Of a stretch of DNA of 64,000 nt, positions 22,824 through 34,952 are shown one piece after another. The DNA comes from Anthostomella pinea (taxonomy: Eukaryota; Ascomycota; Sordariomycetes; Xylariales; Xylariaceae), in assembly GCA_963556695.1 (NCBI GenBank), contig CAUWAG010000006.1, forward strand, positions 4,278,001-4,342,000, in the 5' to 3' direction. Position 1 is the first letter of the stretch. Each line of letters starts with the position of its first letter. Under the pieces are notes generated by a model. The model was not told where the DNA came from. It saw only the letters and a program-made list of their open reading frames with translations, and made no database searches. Position numbers and translations under genes: made by a program.

Positions 22824-24421
22824 CTAGTTGCCCGTTGTAGCCCACATGGCCCCTTTGCCGCCTTTCTTGCCTTTTCCGGCAGCTGCTCTGCTGGGTCTGC
22901 CTCCTTCCGAGGAGAACATAGTGCCTAGGCCTCCGTCACCAGTCTGGGCAAGTAATTCGGCGTGCCGGAAGCCCTCGCCTTCCTTGAATACGGTAGAGTA
23001 CAAGCCTGCTAGAGCTCCGGCCCAGGTCCGCATAGCTTGCACCCTCTCGACGTCACCGTCGGATTCGACCTCCAGAATGCCGGCTTGCTGGTCGATCTTG
23101 CCTCGAATCTTGCTGTCCACGATCAGGAACCCGAGGATGTCCTGGACCTCCGCCTCGGAGATATTGAGTTGTCGGGCGATCCAGGCGAGCTTCATTCGTG
23201 TGTACGGTGCGATCAGTTTAACGATGGCCTTGGTCCGCATGTTACGGGTGACCTCGTCAATGTTCTCGGCGATGAACGGATCGGCCAGAATATCCTGGTT
23301 CTTCTTCAGTACGCTGACGTACTTGTGCATGTCGTCTCGCTGGTAAGCCTCCACCAACTCTGTCATTGCGGCTATGCGGGGGTCATTACGGTAGGGTTTC
23401 GTCTCTTGCGAGTCGAAGGGGTTGATGTCGGACTTCATCAGCATGGTGCAGAGGAGTAGGTACTTGAGGACCTGGATTCTCTGCAGAGAGCCGGCCTCGT
23501 CGTAGCTGCGGAAGGACTCGCCAAAGTCGGACTGGGCGTCCTTCCAGTTCTCTTCGCTCATGTGCATCTTGCCACCGCATTCGCGGATGATGCCCATAAT
23601 CTTTGGGTGAGGTACCGCAGAGCGCACCTTAAGTGCCTTTTGGTACAGGACCTTGAGCTGCTTGTTGTTGCGGGTTTCGGAATACATCTGGATCTCGAGC
23701 GCGTATATCTCCAAGGAATATGTGCCTTTGCTCGGGTCGTCCGAGCCATCCTCCCGTTGGCAGGCCTTCTGGAGCTCACGCAACTTCTTGGTAACCGCGA
23801 GATACTCCTTGCGATCCAACAAGAGCTTGGCAAGCTTTATGTTGGTCTTCAGCCATAGTCTCTCGTTGTTTGTGCTTTGGAAACAGTTCAGAGTCAGCGA
23901 GTAGAACTGCTCCATGCATCTCTGCGCGGCTTCGTTCTCGGCTTCCTTCTCGATGTAGTCTAGCATGTTGTTGATGGATTTTTCGGAGTAGTTGCGGGTA
24001 ACAGCGGATTTGACGTAGGTGAGCAGTTCGGTGTAGTGCTCGACAGCCTGGATAGGTCATCAGTCATGGTGGTCGGTCGGCGCACCAAGCCGGGCGGGAA
24101 ACAAACCTTGTCATACTTGCCAACGCGAAACTCCAGCTTGATAGCTTGCTTCAGGCCCTTAAAACCCCAGTCTCCCTTCTCTGACTCCAGCTGGGGGATG
24201 GCAAGGAATTCCTCTATCGCAGCGTCCGGGTCGCTGGACTTTGTCTGTTTGGCATTGTAGTATTTGTTCTCGATGTCGACATCTCCGGAGTCTTGCTCGT
24301 CGTCGTCCTCATATTCGAAATCGTACCTGCAAGGAGCTAGTCAGCAAGATATGAGTGCGAGCTAATGGGCTTGTACGTACTGCTCCTCGTCCGACTCTAG
24401 CATGAAGTCGTCGTCAGACAT
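22824..24421 (-). CDS. CSN2: COP9 signalosome subunit 2
   Basis: Exons on the minus strand: 24421-24381, 24326-24107, 24047-22824; 494 residues, the usual CSN2 length. The N-terminus is acidic (MSDDDFMLESDEEQ, then YEDDDEQDSGDVDIENKYY), as in CSN2/Rpn6-type subunits. TPR-like PCI helices follow, and the PCI winged-helix is visible as MKLAWIARQLNISEAEVQD and SKIRGKIDQQAGILEV (about residues 395-440). The Gly/Lys-rich tail (GKGKKGGKGAMWATTGN) follows the PCI domain. CSN2 is a scaffold of the COP9 signalosome, which removes NEDD8 from cullins. It is divergent from CWC25, with 585 bp between the two ATGs. Confidence 0.95.
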
Positions 24422-25006
24422 GTTGGTGGGATGCGGCGCAAGAAGATTCGGGGAAATATGTTGGATGGTAGGAGGGTAGGATGATATGGAGAGGAGGTAG
24501 TACTTTAAGGTCGAAATTGCACTGCCGGAGGTTGTATGAAGTAGCTGCGTCTTCGTATGAAATACGATATGCACGTCCACAAGGCTGTCGTTGGTGTTGC
24601 TTGATGTCGCTGGTGTCTAAGATCGATAAATCTTATCTAATCGGAGCTCCAGGCGAGGTGGTTGCGGGGCACGGTTGGCCCCTGGCCCCTCCCCCAATTT
24701 CTCCACTTATGGGTTCAATGCATGTGCACTTCAGGCACTTCAGTGCACCACCCACATCCAGCCCGCCTTGTTTCGAAGAGGTACCAAGGTACTTCAAAGC
24801 AAGGCCGCCTCCCGCCACTTCTTCCACCTCCACCTTCAACAACCCTGGAACTTCTTCACCACTCCTCCGCAACAACAACAACAACAACAACAACCGCATC
24901 AACATTTCCTATCGAGGTCAACGGACCATCCTCTTTCTACGAGGGACCCCGATTACCGACTTTCGCACCTGGTTTTCCGACAGGCCAGCGTGTCTGAGTC
25001 GCCAAA
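24422..25006. promoter_or_regulatory. Bidirectional promoter region CSN2 / CWC25
   Basis: A 585-bp gap between divergent ATGs. It contains GAGGTACCAAGGTACTT (24778-24795), C/T-rich leader sequence and a CAA-type microsatellite (about 24867-24893). There is no clear TATA box. Confidence 0.5.
24867..24893 (+). repeat. (CAA)n microsatellite
   Basis: About eight consecutive CAA/AAC trinucleotides in the 5' leader of CWC25. Confidence 0.8.
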
Positions 25007-26221
25007 ATGGGTGGCGATCTACAACTGAAGAAATCTTACCACCCTGCTCTGCTCAAGAACCAGTCCAAAGTCTACGATGCAGAGCAGGCTGCGCTTGCTG
25101 AGCGCAAGAAGACCGAAGCCCGCGTCCAGGAGATCAAGGAGGAACGCGCCCAAAAGGAGCTACAAGACCAGCTCGAAGCCGCAGGTGGTCGCAAAAGGGT
25201 CGACAGGGTCGACTGGATGTACAATGGGCCTAGCGATCAGGGCGGCACCACCGAAGAGCTCGAGGGCTATCTCCTGGGACGCCGGCGAATCGACACCATC
25301 CTAACCCGAGGGTCCGACCACGACAACCTCAAGAAGGAGGCAGGCCAGGAAAGCTTTATGGCCATTCAGAATGCGAATACTGCGCGCGACACCGCCATCA
25401 AGATACGAGAGGACCCGCTGCTGGCCATCAAGCGCAGGGAGCAAGAAGCCTACGAAGCCATGATGAACGATCCCATCAGGAGACGACAACTGCTGGGATC
25501 GATGGGGAAGACGGAGGAGAAACAGTCTTCGCGGGACAAAGAACATAGACATTCGAGACGACACAGGCACCGGCACAGGTCGCATTCGAGGGAACATCGC
25601 CACCGGAGACACCGACGATCAGATTCAAGGGACAGAGAAGACTCAAGAGAACGCCGACCTCGACACCGCAGAGATGACTCGGCAGACAGATCCGGGAGTA
25701 ATGAGAGGCATGGATCGAGGGGAGACCGGCATATGGAGCGCGTTGAGAAGAGGAGATCTAGCCCGGGAGGAGATGAATCCAGAGATCGCGACAGATCACA
25801 CAGAGGTCGCTCAAGAAGTCCACGCCGCAGCAACGCCAGGGATGAGGGATACAGGCGCCATCGCGACTATTCGGAAGAGCCACCGCGCAAATACCGGCGC
25901 CATGACTCAGGCGTAGTTGAGGACCGTCGTGATTCACGACCACGAGACTCTTACAGGAATGGCGCCGGCAACAGCCGAAATGGAGGTGGCAGCAGTTCAG
26001 GCAGCTCGTCGAATGCTGCTGCGGCTGAAGAGCGGGCTCGCAAGCTAGCTGCCATGCAAGAGGCCGCGTCGAGTCTCGATCAGGATCGAGAACAACGACT
26101 GGCCGCGTTGGAGGAGAAGGAGCGGTTGGCAAGAGAGGCGGACGACAATGCGAGAGAGCGTTCCGGGAAGTACGGGGAGAGGGAGTTCGTGAATGGTCTA
26201 CGCCGGAAGCTCATGGCTTAA
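25007..26221 (+). CDS. CWC25: Pre-mRNA splicing factor CWC25
   Basis: Single exon, 404 residues. The start [20 protein letters not shown] is the conserved CIR-type N-terminal domain of CWC25. A charged coiled region follows ([22 protein letters not shown]), then the core WMYNGPS..., [15 protein letters not shown] segment and [18 protein letters not shown] (about residues 70-155). After that comes a long Arg/Ser/His/Asp-rich tail (residues ~170-320) typical of spliceosomal RS-like proteins, and a C-terminal helix ending [22 protein letters not shown]25 acts with the Prp2-activated spliceosome in the first catalytic step. The repetitive charged tail explains the long spurious frames on the other strand. 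Confidence 0.95.
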   Translation: MGGDLQLKKSYHPALLKNQSKVYDAEQAALAERKKTEARVQEIKEERAQKELQDQLEAAGGRKRVDRVDWMYNGPSDQGGTTEELEGYLLGRRRIDTILTRGSDHDNLKKEAGQESFMAIQNANTARDTAIKIREDPLLAIKRREQEAYEAMMNDPIRRRQLLGSMGKTEEKQSSRDKEHRHSRRHRHRHRSHSREHRHRRHRRSDSRDREDSRERRPRHRRDDSADRSGSNERHGSRGDRHMERVEKRRSSPGGDESRDRDRSHRGRSRSPRRSNARDEGYRRHRDYSEEPPRKYRRHDSGVVEDRRDSRPRDSYRNGAGNSRNGGGSSSGSSSNAAAAEERARKLAAMQEAASSLDQDREQRLAALEEKERLAREADDNARERSGKYGEREFVNGLRRKLMA

Positions 26222-27298
26222 CGTGATAGATTGCGCAGCCCTTTCGCCATGATAAAGTCGTTTTAGAGGATGGATCACTTCTAGAGGCCGCTGCGCCTCT
26301 GAAGCAACTGCTTTACAGATATACCCATGCACCAATTACGTACGCAATCAACCGTACTTTCCAACTCCTTGCCCTGGGAATACAAATTGTGCATCAAGAA
26401 AGCTACTATGTCGTGTTCCGGTGAACATATGTAACCGTATGAGCCACACATGCAGACAAATGCACTTGAGTAACATGTGTATGATGATCGAGAGAACCAA
26501 CAAGTCTGCATACCTTGCTGCGTGAGTGTTATTTAACACTTTCCGTCGGAAATTGCAACTTTCGTGAGAAACCCCATATACTGGAGCTTGCGGTCTTTAT
26601 ATCCCTCCTTTTATGGACACCAGATTATTGTATGAAATGTGCCGCCGCCATGATCTGTGCGATTTGTGGCATATGAGTCAGGGAGGTTATGGTATCGCTA
26701 CCTCTTCCCGCCACATAGCAGATTCAAGCCCTCGCGGTCATGTTGGATGAAAGCGCGTTGGATTACCCCTTTACGGCTATCCAGCTGGGCAGGCCACCAC
26801 CGCTTTACGCCCTCTAACACGCTTACGCACCCTTCTTGTCCGGGTACCTCATGCATCGTGCGTCACAAAAAGAAAGAAAAGGGTACCTGTCTAGCTCCCA
26901 CTTTGGGCTTCTGCACGAGCACAACCTCTGCTCTGCATAAGCACGCATTGACGCGCAGTCTCTGCGCGCTTCTTGCAAACTGCGGCGCCACAGGCCCCCA
27001 ACTCATGTTTGTGAGATGATTGGCAGTCGTACATAAGAGCAATCTGGAATAGGGGTCCATGGCAGGGACTAGCCGACAAACGACGCGTGATTGTATACAG
27101 ATGGCCATGCACTCGCTTTGGTCGTAAGTCGGGTTATGGACAGTGAGGCTTTGGCCACGTTTGCAATGACCTGAGCATGGAAGGAGTGGTTGATTATTCT
27201 GGGTTCCCTTCTATATTGATTCTGTCTATCCTGGTTCGGTTTATGTTGTTCGTCTATGTTGATTATGTCTAATTGATTGATTTGGTTCCGTCTATATT
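26222..27298. other. Intergenic, no gene seen
   Basis: No supported frame on either strand. Several short 'TCTATATTGA'-type repeats occur at 27208-27300, just before the solo LTR. Confidence 0.5.
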
Positions 27299-27303
27299 GA
27301 AGC

Positions 27304-27517
27304 TGTGAGATTTCAAACCGTTCTATATTGAAAGGAAAGAGAAGAAGATCTCTGGGGGAGAAGCCCCCATATGTACAGGTGTGCCATCAGGGTGACCAGA
27401 TAATCATACGATAATGGCGCCAGGATCCTGGTGGCCTGAGGGTGGGCTGACTGCCCTGAAGCTAAACCCATTAGCGCATTCAGCCCCGAAAGCCTCAGCC
27501 TGGTATGATATCCAACA
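27304..27517 (-). repeat. Solo LTR (Copia-type), copy 1
   Basis: A 214-bp unit, TG..CA-bounded: on the minus strand it begins TGTTGGATATCATACC and ends TCTCACA. It is flanked by a perfect 5-bp target duplication GAAGC (27299-27303 and 27518-27522). It is ~85-90% identical by eye to the unit at 28037-28261, in inverted orientation. No internal retroelement sequence adjoins it. Confidence 0.85.
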
Positions 27518-28036
27518 GAAGCTTGGAAGCGTCCCTTTATATACCGAGCTGTTTGGAGCTATTCCCCCTCCTTGCAACATCTTTCTATGTACTCCGTTCT
27601 CCCTCTGCTCTGCAATACTACTTTATACCTCCTACCAAAGACCGCAGGTCAGTCCATGAACTCCCAAGTCCCAACAGTCTCTGAGTAGCAGTCCTAGTCA
27701 GGCTAATCACTCTCCTTTCGGGCCCCAGGGAAGATTCGGCTGCCTAGGCTTATAGTTATTGGGGCAAAACAGGGTGGACAGCGGGTCGTTGAGCGCGGCG
27801 ACCATGGACTTCCCGCCGTAATATGACCAGTAGGCTTTGGATGGATCGTAGAACGGGTAATACAGCTCCATGGGCTCTGAAGTGTAGGGCACGCTGAACA
27901 AGAAATTTGGGTATCGTATCGCCACGTGCGAGAGGACGAACTCCTCCCGCCCGATATACCAACCGTTTGCGTCCACTGAGGTGGTTGGGAAGTCAGCCAT
28001 TGTCGATGACGGGCGAGGGAGGGTTGGTCGGGATAA

Positions 28037-28261
28037 TGTTGAATATCATAGCAGGTCCAGGCGAGGCCTTCGGGGCTGAATGCGCTAATGGGTTTGGTTT
28101 GAGGGCAGTCAGCCGACCCTCAGGCCACCAGGATTCTGGCACCATTATCGTATGATGATCTGGTCATTCTGATGGCACACCTGTACATATATATGGGGGC
28201 TTCTCCCCCAGAGATCTTCTTCTCTTTTCCTTTCAATACCAGACCGGTTTGAAATCTCACA
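28037..28261 (+). repeat. Solo LTR (Copia-type), copy 2, in an intron
   Basis: A 225-bp unit, TGTTGAATATC...GAAATCTCACA, with a perfect 5-bp target duplication GATAA (28032-28036 and 28262-28266). It is the same family as 27304-27517 but in the opposite orientation. It lies in the last intron of the HtrL-like gene, between its GTGAGT donor and CTCAG acceptor. Confidence 0.88.
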
Positions 28262-28944
28262 GATAATCACTCACTGTCCTCTATCGTCTGCATGTAGCGA
28301 GCGCTGAACTCCAACATGCCAATCGAGTTTCCGAACCACGCTTTGGCTATGAAGTGTCTACACTTCCACACGTGGCGGGGTTTGGTCCAACAGTCATCGT
28401 TGATGTCTCTTTCGCGGTCCTGATAGGCGCTGTAGCATCAGTCGCCGCTCCGACGCACTCGGAGTAAGGTCGGGGCTTCGTCACCTACATGTTTGTATTC
28501 GCCAATTACGACGCCGGTGTCCCCGCTGTGCTTGATGGATCTGTCAAACTTGTCGGTGTCCAGATACCCGTTCTTGAACATCCCCCATTCCTCCCCTTTG
28601 TCGTCGGTTGGTCCCTCCGCGCCTAGAAATCCGGCGTCTGCGTACATCCACTTGTTGGTTCTGAATGGGTTCCGCATCACAGCGTCGTAGGTTACGAACC
28701 ACTTGGCATTGTATGTGGCTGTCCGATGTGGGCTGTGGGACATCCAAGTCAGCGAGGGCTCGTTGCCACGACGTACTGCCAGTGTGAATTTGGTCAGAGC
28801 GAGGGTGTCGAATGCGTTGTTCTGCTTTAGCTGGGAGGAGCCAGGTTGTTCTGATCAACTTACTCGTTATACATGGCAGCAGGTTTAAGGTAACGCTCGG
28901 TGCCCTCGAACTCTGAAAACAGTTTTGGCTGGGTTACTTTCAAG

Positions 28945-29384
28945 CAAGGTTCCGAACAACTTAATTTACGTCAACGGGACCCCTTCGTTGAGTTAAGTTA
29001 ATACTATCCACGACATTGTCGTCGTTTCGTTTTGTTGAATGTATTAACGGAGGGTTTGGTTTCTAGAGATTGATATTTTCGTGGGTTGATATCGCCTTGG
29101 AAATTACCGTATTTCCGGCCGGACCTTTATTAATTTCGGTAAGAAAATTCCGGTTTTTAAGATACCCCGGTAATATCTACTATAGAAAATATTTTTTATA
29201 TGATTAAAAAAACTTTTGATTTTTATTAACCTATATATTACCGAGTTAATAAATATTAACTTATAAAAGCCTTGTAATTAAGTTGGTTGTTAAAGTTATA
29301 AAGGTTTTTATAGATTAAGTTAACGCAGATATTAACGTTAATTTAACCAATATGTTAATATTTATTAAGTTGTTTAAAACCTTG
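28945..29384 (-). mobile_element. hAT-like MITE, copy 3 (RIP-like mutated, both ends intact)
   Basis: A 440-bp element with 18-bp terminal inverted repeats: CAAGGTTCCGAACAACTT at 28945, and CAAGGTTTTAAACAACTT on the complementary strand ending at 29384. Flanking 8-bp near-duplication: CTTTCAAG (28937-28944) / CTTTAAAG (29385-29392). The interior aligns base by base with copy 1, with most differences C-to-T or G-to-A. An 8-bp duplication and CAAGG ends fit the hAT superfamily. It interrupts the HtrL-like gene. Confidence 0.75.
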
Positions 29385-30295
29385 CTTTAAAGTTGTATTG
29401 CTAGTGTTGGTTGTTTAAGAAGTCTTAAACCGTTTCGTATTTTTCTACGACTTCGAAATGATCATCGCTTCTTATAGCCTTGACTTTATCGGCAAAGTCC
29501 GGAGGGATATATACGATCATTCGCTCCCCTGTTTTGACCAGGTTCCAAAGCTGCTGGACGTACCACTCGGTCGGCCGTTTTCCCTTGCTTGATTTGCTTC
29601 GGTCTGGGTTCGGATAGAAAAGGGTGACTATGGTAGCTGCCTCATCTTCCTTGCCGCTCTCGTAATCGGAGGCGCTGAGGTCGTCGGACTGAAGGCCTTC
29701 TGCCACTTTGCCACTTCTTTGCCAAACAAGGTCCCTAGCAACTGAACGGATATCCACGGTGGATTGATATGGATGTGCCTTTGTGGTAGCGGAACCAGAA
29801 CAGAGATCTATCACAAGTCTTGGTTGGGATGATCTGTATTCTGGTTGGTGCTTGGTTACGTTCGGATGGGCAGGATCCCATCCAAGAAGTATCTAAATAC
29901 CTAAATTACAGTGGGTTGGTACCTGTCACCTGGGGCAGCTATCCCAGGTAACCTTATCGTAGAACGCCCTGGATGACAGGAGATCCGATAAGGTACTGGT
30001 GGCGGGATCCAGTGGTTGGGATCCACGTCAACTCAATCTACCGATACCCCTGCAGCCTTGGCAACCACCTCAACAACGAGGCTATTGTGGTTTGATATTG
30101 ACGTGGATATTGTGGATATTATTTTTCTTTTTTTAACCATATTAAAATATCCGGGTTATGGTGGGTTATGCTAAGGGTTATAGTAAGTTATATTAAAGTA
30201 CTTCTTATACCTTATAAGACCTTATTATTTTTAAGTGTTTTTTACATTAATCAATATTAATCAATATTAACGGGACCTTTTTATTAACCCATGTT

Positions 30296-30538
30296 TGTCA
30301 CGGGCTCCGGTACGGGCAGTATAGGCGATTGTATGACAGTCTATTTTCTATGGTTCTGGCAGGGTTACAAGTAACTCTATTGACAGGACGTAGCTCGAAG
30401 AGCTACAATTCAGGTTCGGGCGGGAACAGTGAAGATATCGTCAGTTCTCAGGTCCACATTGGTCCACCCGGGCCGCTGACAGCTGGCGCCCGGGGTCCCT
30501 CCACTTCCTGCCCATAGGCAGGGTCCAGCGCCGTGACA
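30296..30538 (-). repeat. Gypsy 3' LTR
   Basis: 243 bp, TGTCACGGGCTCC...GCGCCGTGACA, with 8-bp inverted ends. It contains the perfect stem-loop GTAGCTC-GAA-GAGCTAC. Confidence 0.95.
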
Positions 30539-30639
30539 GTACTCCCCTCTCCAGGCGGAGTTCCGACGACGCGCCTAGCAGGTTCACAGGCTTCCAGTTT
30601 ATCCTCATAGCAGAGGTCCAGGTCCGGGCTTGTTTGAAT

Positions 30640-33600
30640 ATTGGTGATGGAAATTGTTAATAACCTCCTGTGCATTCTCGAGCCAGGCAGCAGGGGACTC
30701 CGTGGGCTTGTCGTATCCTTCCCACTTAATAGTATACTTCAGGTTAGGCCTTTCTCCACGTCCTCGGCGATCCCAGTGGGAATCAAGTATCTCTTTTACA
30801 GTCCATTCTTACAGGCCGTTTATTTCGACGGAGGGCGGTGGTTCTTGCTGTTGTCCAGGCTGGGGGTCGGCGGAATCAGGTCGCAACAGGTTTACATGGA
30901 AGACAGGATGTATTCTCATGGACGCAGGCAGCTCCAGGCAGTAGGCGTACGGGCTAATAACCTTAGTTATTTCTCATGGGCCCAGGTTCTTCCAGTCCAG
31001 CTTCTTTTGGGGGCGGGCAGTCTTGATGTTCCTTGCGTCTAGCCAGACCTTCTGACCGACGTAGAATCTGCGGGCAGGTCGGCGTTTCCGGTTGGCATAC
31101 TCCTCGTGGCGGGCTTGGGCGATGCAGATCTCAGACTTCAGGTACTCGTGTACAGTGGCCATCTTCAGGGCGACCCCCTCGGCATCCTTAGCGGCAACGC
31201 GGTGTCCGGGTAGGGCAGGTTCGAATCCGAAACGGGGGTGATATCCATAATTTGCGAAAAAGGGCGTGGTTTTTAGGCTCTCGTTTAGTGCGTTGTTGAT
31301 TGCGAATTTGGCTAACGGTAGCCAGCGTACCCAGTCGTCTTGAAGGTATGATACGTGGTCCCGCAGGTACTGTTCCAGGAAGGAATTGGCGATCTCGGTC
31401 TGCCCATCGGTCTTGGTGTGGTAGGCGGTCGACAGCAGTGCGGTGATTCCTAGGCGTTTGGTCAGGTGCTTCCAGAAATCGGATACGAACTGGGGTCCTC
31501 GGTCGGATACGATGGTTCTGGGCAGGCCGTGCAGTTTCCAGACATACTTAACATATAGGCGGGCGACTTCTTCAGAATTGCAGGTTCCCTTACAGTGGAT
31601 GAAGTGCTTCATCTTGGTCAGGCGGTCGACGACTACCAGGATCGCGTCGTAGCCGTAGCTGTCGGGCAGGTGCGTAATGAAGTCCATCGAAATATCTTAC
31701 CAGGCTCTCTGGGGAATCGGGAAGGGTCTCAGGACTCCTTGACGGGCTTCTCTCGAGGCGGTAGTCCTCTTACAGGTATGGCAGTTACGAACCCATTGTT
31801 TAACATAAGACAACATACCAGGCCAGTAGTATTCTCGGGACAGTATTTTGTACGTACGGGCTCGACCCATGTGGCCGGCGACAGGGCTAGCGTGATACAG
31901 GCGTAAGAGCTCAGCGTGCAGCCTTTCGCTTGCAGGAACATACAAGCATTCACGGTAATACAAGTGTTCTCCGGACAGTTCGCACTCAGCTAGTGATATC
32001 TTGCGGTGGCGAGACTCCTTCTTTTTCAGGGCTCGGATGATCGACTGTAGTTCTTTGTCTGTGGCGTATCCTTGGTTGAAAAGGTCCTGGATCTGGGGAG
32101 GTAGCAGCGGTGCAGTTCTCTCAACGGGCAGTGCAGACCGTGGTGGTTCCAAATCGGGCTGTGGTCGGTGGTCTGGAGCTCCAGGTCCACGGAGCTGGCT
32201 GCGAGTGATCGGGTACAGCTTCAGGATCGGGTCTGCGAATCGTACTCGCTTGGCGGGGCGGGCTGGTCCCGGCACGGGTTCTGGGGCAGCAGGCACTGGT
32301 TCAGAAACCTCAGGAGTCTGTGCTGGAGTTGGCGGCAACTCGACGGGCTGGTCTTCCGGTTTCCTATCTATATGTAAGAAATTGTCAAGGTTGGCTCTTT
32401 TCAGCACTACCTGACTCTGATGTAACAGGCGTTTATCCCCCTTTTTAGGCAGGTCCTCTGACCTCCTGGTCAGAGCATCCGGCTTCGCTCCTTACTTTCC
32501 GGGGCGGTAGACAATCTTGAAGTTAAAACAGGACAGGAATTCGGACCATCTGGCTTGGCAGTGGTTCAGTAACTTCGTTGTTGTGAAATACTCTAGGTTC
32601 CGGTGATCGGTAATAACCTTAATCGGGGAACTTGTCCCCTCTAGCTTGGGTCTCCATTCTTCGAAGCAGTAGATAATCGCCAGCAGTTCCTTGTCATAAA
32701 TTTCGTAATTACATTCCGTCGTTGAGTATTTTTTTGAAAAGAAAGCTACTGGCCTCAGGATACCATCGTCCCCATACTGGGACAACACTCCGGCGGACAC
32801 GTAATCAGACGCGTCGGTCTCTATGATGATCTCTTTTTCCCAATCGAATGGGGCCAGGACAGGCGCTGTGGTAAAAGCGTGCTTCAGAAGGTCAAAGGCA
32901 GTCTGGCAGGCCCGGTTCCAGTGGAAACGCATCCCTTTTCTCGTCAAGGCTACCATCGGGGTAATGATCTTCGAGAAATCCTTCACGAAGCGTCGGTAAA
33001 AGTTGCTGAATCCGATAAACGCTTGGACGTCTGTCAGGCAGGACGGGGATTGCCAGTTCTGAATGGTCTCGATCTTCTTTGGGTCCATGCGAATCCCATT
33101 CTTCCCGACAATTACACCCAAAAAGGTGGTCTTATCCTTAAAGAATTCGCACTTCTGGATCTTGGCGTATAGGCCGGCCTGTCTCAGGGACTCTAATACC
33201 TGGCGGACGTGTTTTAGGTGCTCTTCTCGGGTACGGCTATAGATCAGGATATCGTCCAGATAAGCAGTGCAAAATATATCCAGGTACTCTCGCAAGGTAT
33301 CGTTCATGAACCTTTGGAAGGTTGCGGGGGCCCCAGTCAGTCTAAAGGGCATCACTAGGGACTCGTACAGGCCAAAGCGGGTACGAAACGCGGTCAGGTA
33401 CTCTTGTTCTTTCTTTATACGGATATTGTTGAAAGCAGACACGATATCGATCTTCGTGAAGTACTTTATTCCCTTCAGGTTATTCAGAGATTCCTTGGTT
33501 AAGTGCAGCGGATATCGGTCCTTAACAGAGATGTTATTTAGTCCTCAGTAGTCGACACAGAAATAGAAACTTCTATCAGCCTTTTTAACAAATAGGACCG

Positions 33601-34437
33601 GGGAGGCGGCAGGCGACGAGCTGGGACGGACGAACCCCTGCGCAGATTCTCTTCCAGCCATTCTTTCAGTGTGAGCAGCTCGTTGCGGGACATGGGGTAC
33701 AGTGGTCCAAATGGGGGCGTCTTGCCATCCTGTAGGCGGATATCGTGATCATAATCCCGGTACAGGGGGAGTCTTTCGGCTTCTTTGGGTGAAAAGACGT
33801 CAGCATAATCCTCCAGTTCCTCGGGCAGCAGGTCTCGGGGCTCCGGCGGGCTGGCATTCTGCAGGTACCGGTTGATATCATCAATCGTGACAGTAAAGAG
33901 CTGGCAGTTCCTTCGGCTGTACATCGTACAGGCTCTCAACGATACTCGGGCAATATCCAAATGCTGCAGCTCAGGCGGTCGGGGAGGCAAGTTGTGCGGT
34001 CGGGCCTTAGCAGGGACGTCATGCAATGCTCAGATCTTTGTCGGGCGGGCAGGAGTATTGCAGTGTTTCCGGCAGTATTCGCTGTCAAAAGTGAAGGTAT
34101 GGCTCGCAAATCCAATCTTCAGGTCGTGCTTCTTTAGCCAGGGTATTCCTAGAATAACGGGGTAATGGGCCAGTTGGGTCACGAAGAGTTTGATCTTTTC
34201 GCAATGGTCTTCAGTTCTCAGTCGGGTCTCGATATAGTGGGTGATCATTCTACTCTCGGCGTCTCTTTCATCAAATACTTCTAATCCAAATGGTTTCTTT
34301 AGTTTCTTCAGGGATAGCTCGTGGCTCGCGGCCCAGCTCTGGTCTACGAAGCCTTTTCCTTCGGCTCTGGTATCGGTCATGGCGTAAGTCGGGAGCGTCT
34401 TGCTTCCCAACTCCAGGGTAATAAGTAGAATCATCAA
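30640..34437 (-). pseudogene. Gypsy pol: protease, RT, RNase H, integrase, chromodomain
   Basis: Protease region 34437-34030: the active-site D(S/T)GA appears as DTRA. RT 34026-32800 carries YLDDILIYS and [16 protein letters not shown], with a frameshift near 33620-33640 and TGA replacing Arg at 33545-33547. RNase H has [15 protein letters not shown] and DHRNLEYF (32830-32600). Integrase: zinc-binding H..H..C..C (GHMGRARTYKIL..., NCHTCKR), then catalytic D,D,E in [17 protein letters not shown] and [14 protein letters not shown] (31690-31360). The 3' chromodomain has [20 protein letters not shown] (about 30710-30660), preceded by a stop. The element copies itself through an RNA intermediate when intact; this copy is defective. 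Confidence 0.9.
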
Positions 34438-34952
34438 ATGGGACCTCTGATTTATTTCTTCTTGGACAGAGACTCCCTTGGCAGCGGCAGCAGATAGTTG
34501 GACGCTGGCAGCGGTTCTTAGGCGGCGCTCCTTCTTGGGAGCCTGGGTGCGACTTAATCTAGACTCACTCCATTTGTCGAGCTCGACGGGCTGCGAGGCG
34601 GGCTGACAGATCGGACAGAATCAGGGCTATCGGAACGGTGGACATAGCTGGCACGGAATTAACGAAGTTGGGACGAGGGGCGAGTATCAGGTTCGGGGCA
34701 GGCAGCGACGCGATGAACCTTGGAACCGCAGCGGAAGTATTCTCCGCGCTCTTTCCTTCCACCGGGGGCAAATCTTCTCTAGGAGCTCAAGTCCATAGGC
34801 TCTCCTCTGTTGGCGACGGGCGAAGCAGGTCAGGGCGCTCTCTATTCTCTCTTGGGCTGGTCTGGGCTCGTGGCAGCGAGTTGGCAGGGGACAACAGCGG
34901 CGGCATAACTGGCAGGGGTTTTGGCAGAAGTGATGACACGGTTCCGGGAGAC

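Larger units (their letters stand above)
27707..29814 (-). pseudogene. HtrL/YibB-like (glycosyltransferase-type) gene, broken by insertions
   Basis: Pieces in order on the minus strand are as follows. (1) 29720-29425: TIVTLFYPNPDRSKSS, GERMIVYIPPDFADKV and VVEKYETV. A TAA follows where the family has Trp. (2) A 440-bp MITE. (3) About 28925-28505: YLKPAAMYNE, then TYNAKWFVTYDAVMRNPF, MYADAGFLG and GVVIGEYKH. (4) After an apparent ~69-nt intron, DRERDINDDCW..., RHFIAKAWFGNS. (5) After an intron starting GTGAGT that holds a solo LTR, MDANGWYIGREEF to the stop at 27707. The NAK..V..A..RNPF and DAGF signatures are those of the HtrL/YibB family, seen in fungal secretory or glycosylation-related hypothetical proteins. 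The 5' end is cut off by the MITE/Gypsy block at 29727. The piece next to the MITE shows C-to-T/G-to-A decay, which suggests mutation spreading from the repeat. Family assignment is by motif only. Confidence 0.6.

Noticed and set aside
23037..23858. Long plus-strand frames within CSN2
   Set aside because: Antisense of a strongly conserved coding exon.
24837..24900. CAA repeat considered as part of a coding region
   Set aside because: It lies upstream of the CWC25 ATG; frames through it (poly-Thr/Asn/Gln) do not join CWC25 and are best seen as leader sequence.
25450..25833. Ser/Leu/Cys-rich minus-strand frame opposite CWC25
   Set aside because: Mirror of the Arg/Ser-repeat coding strand; no independent support.
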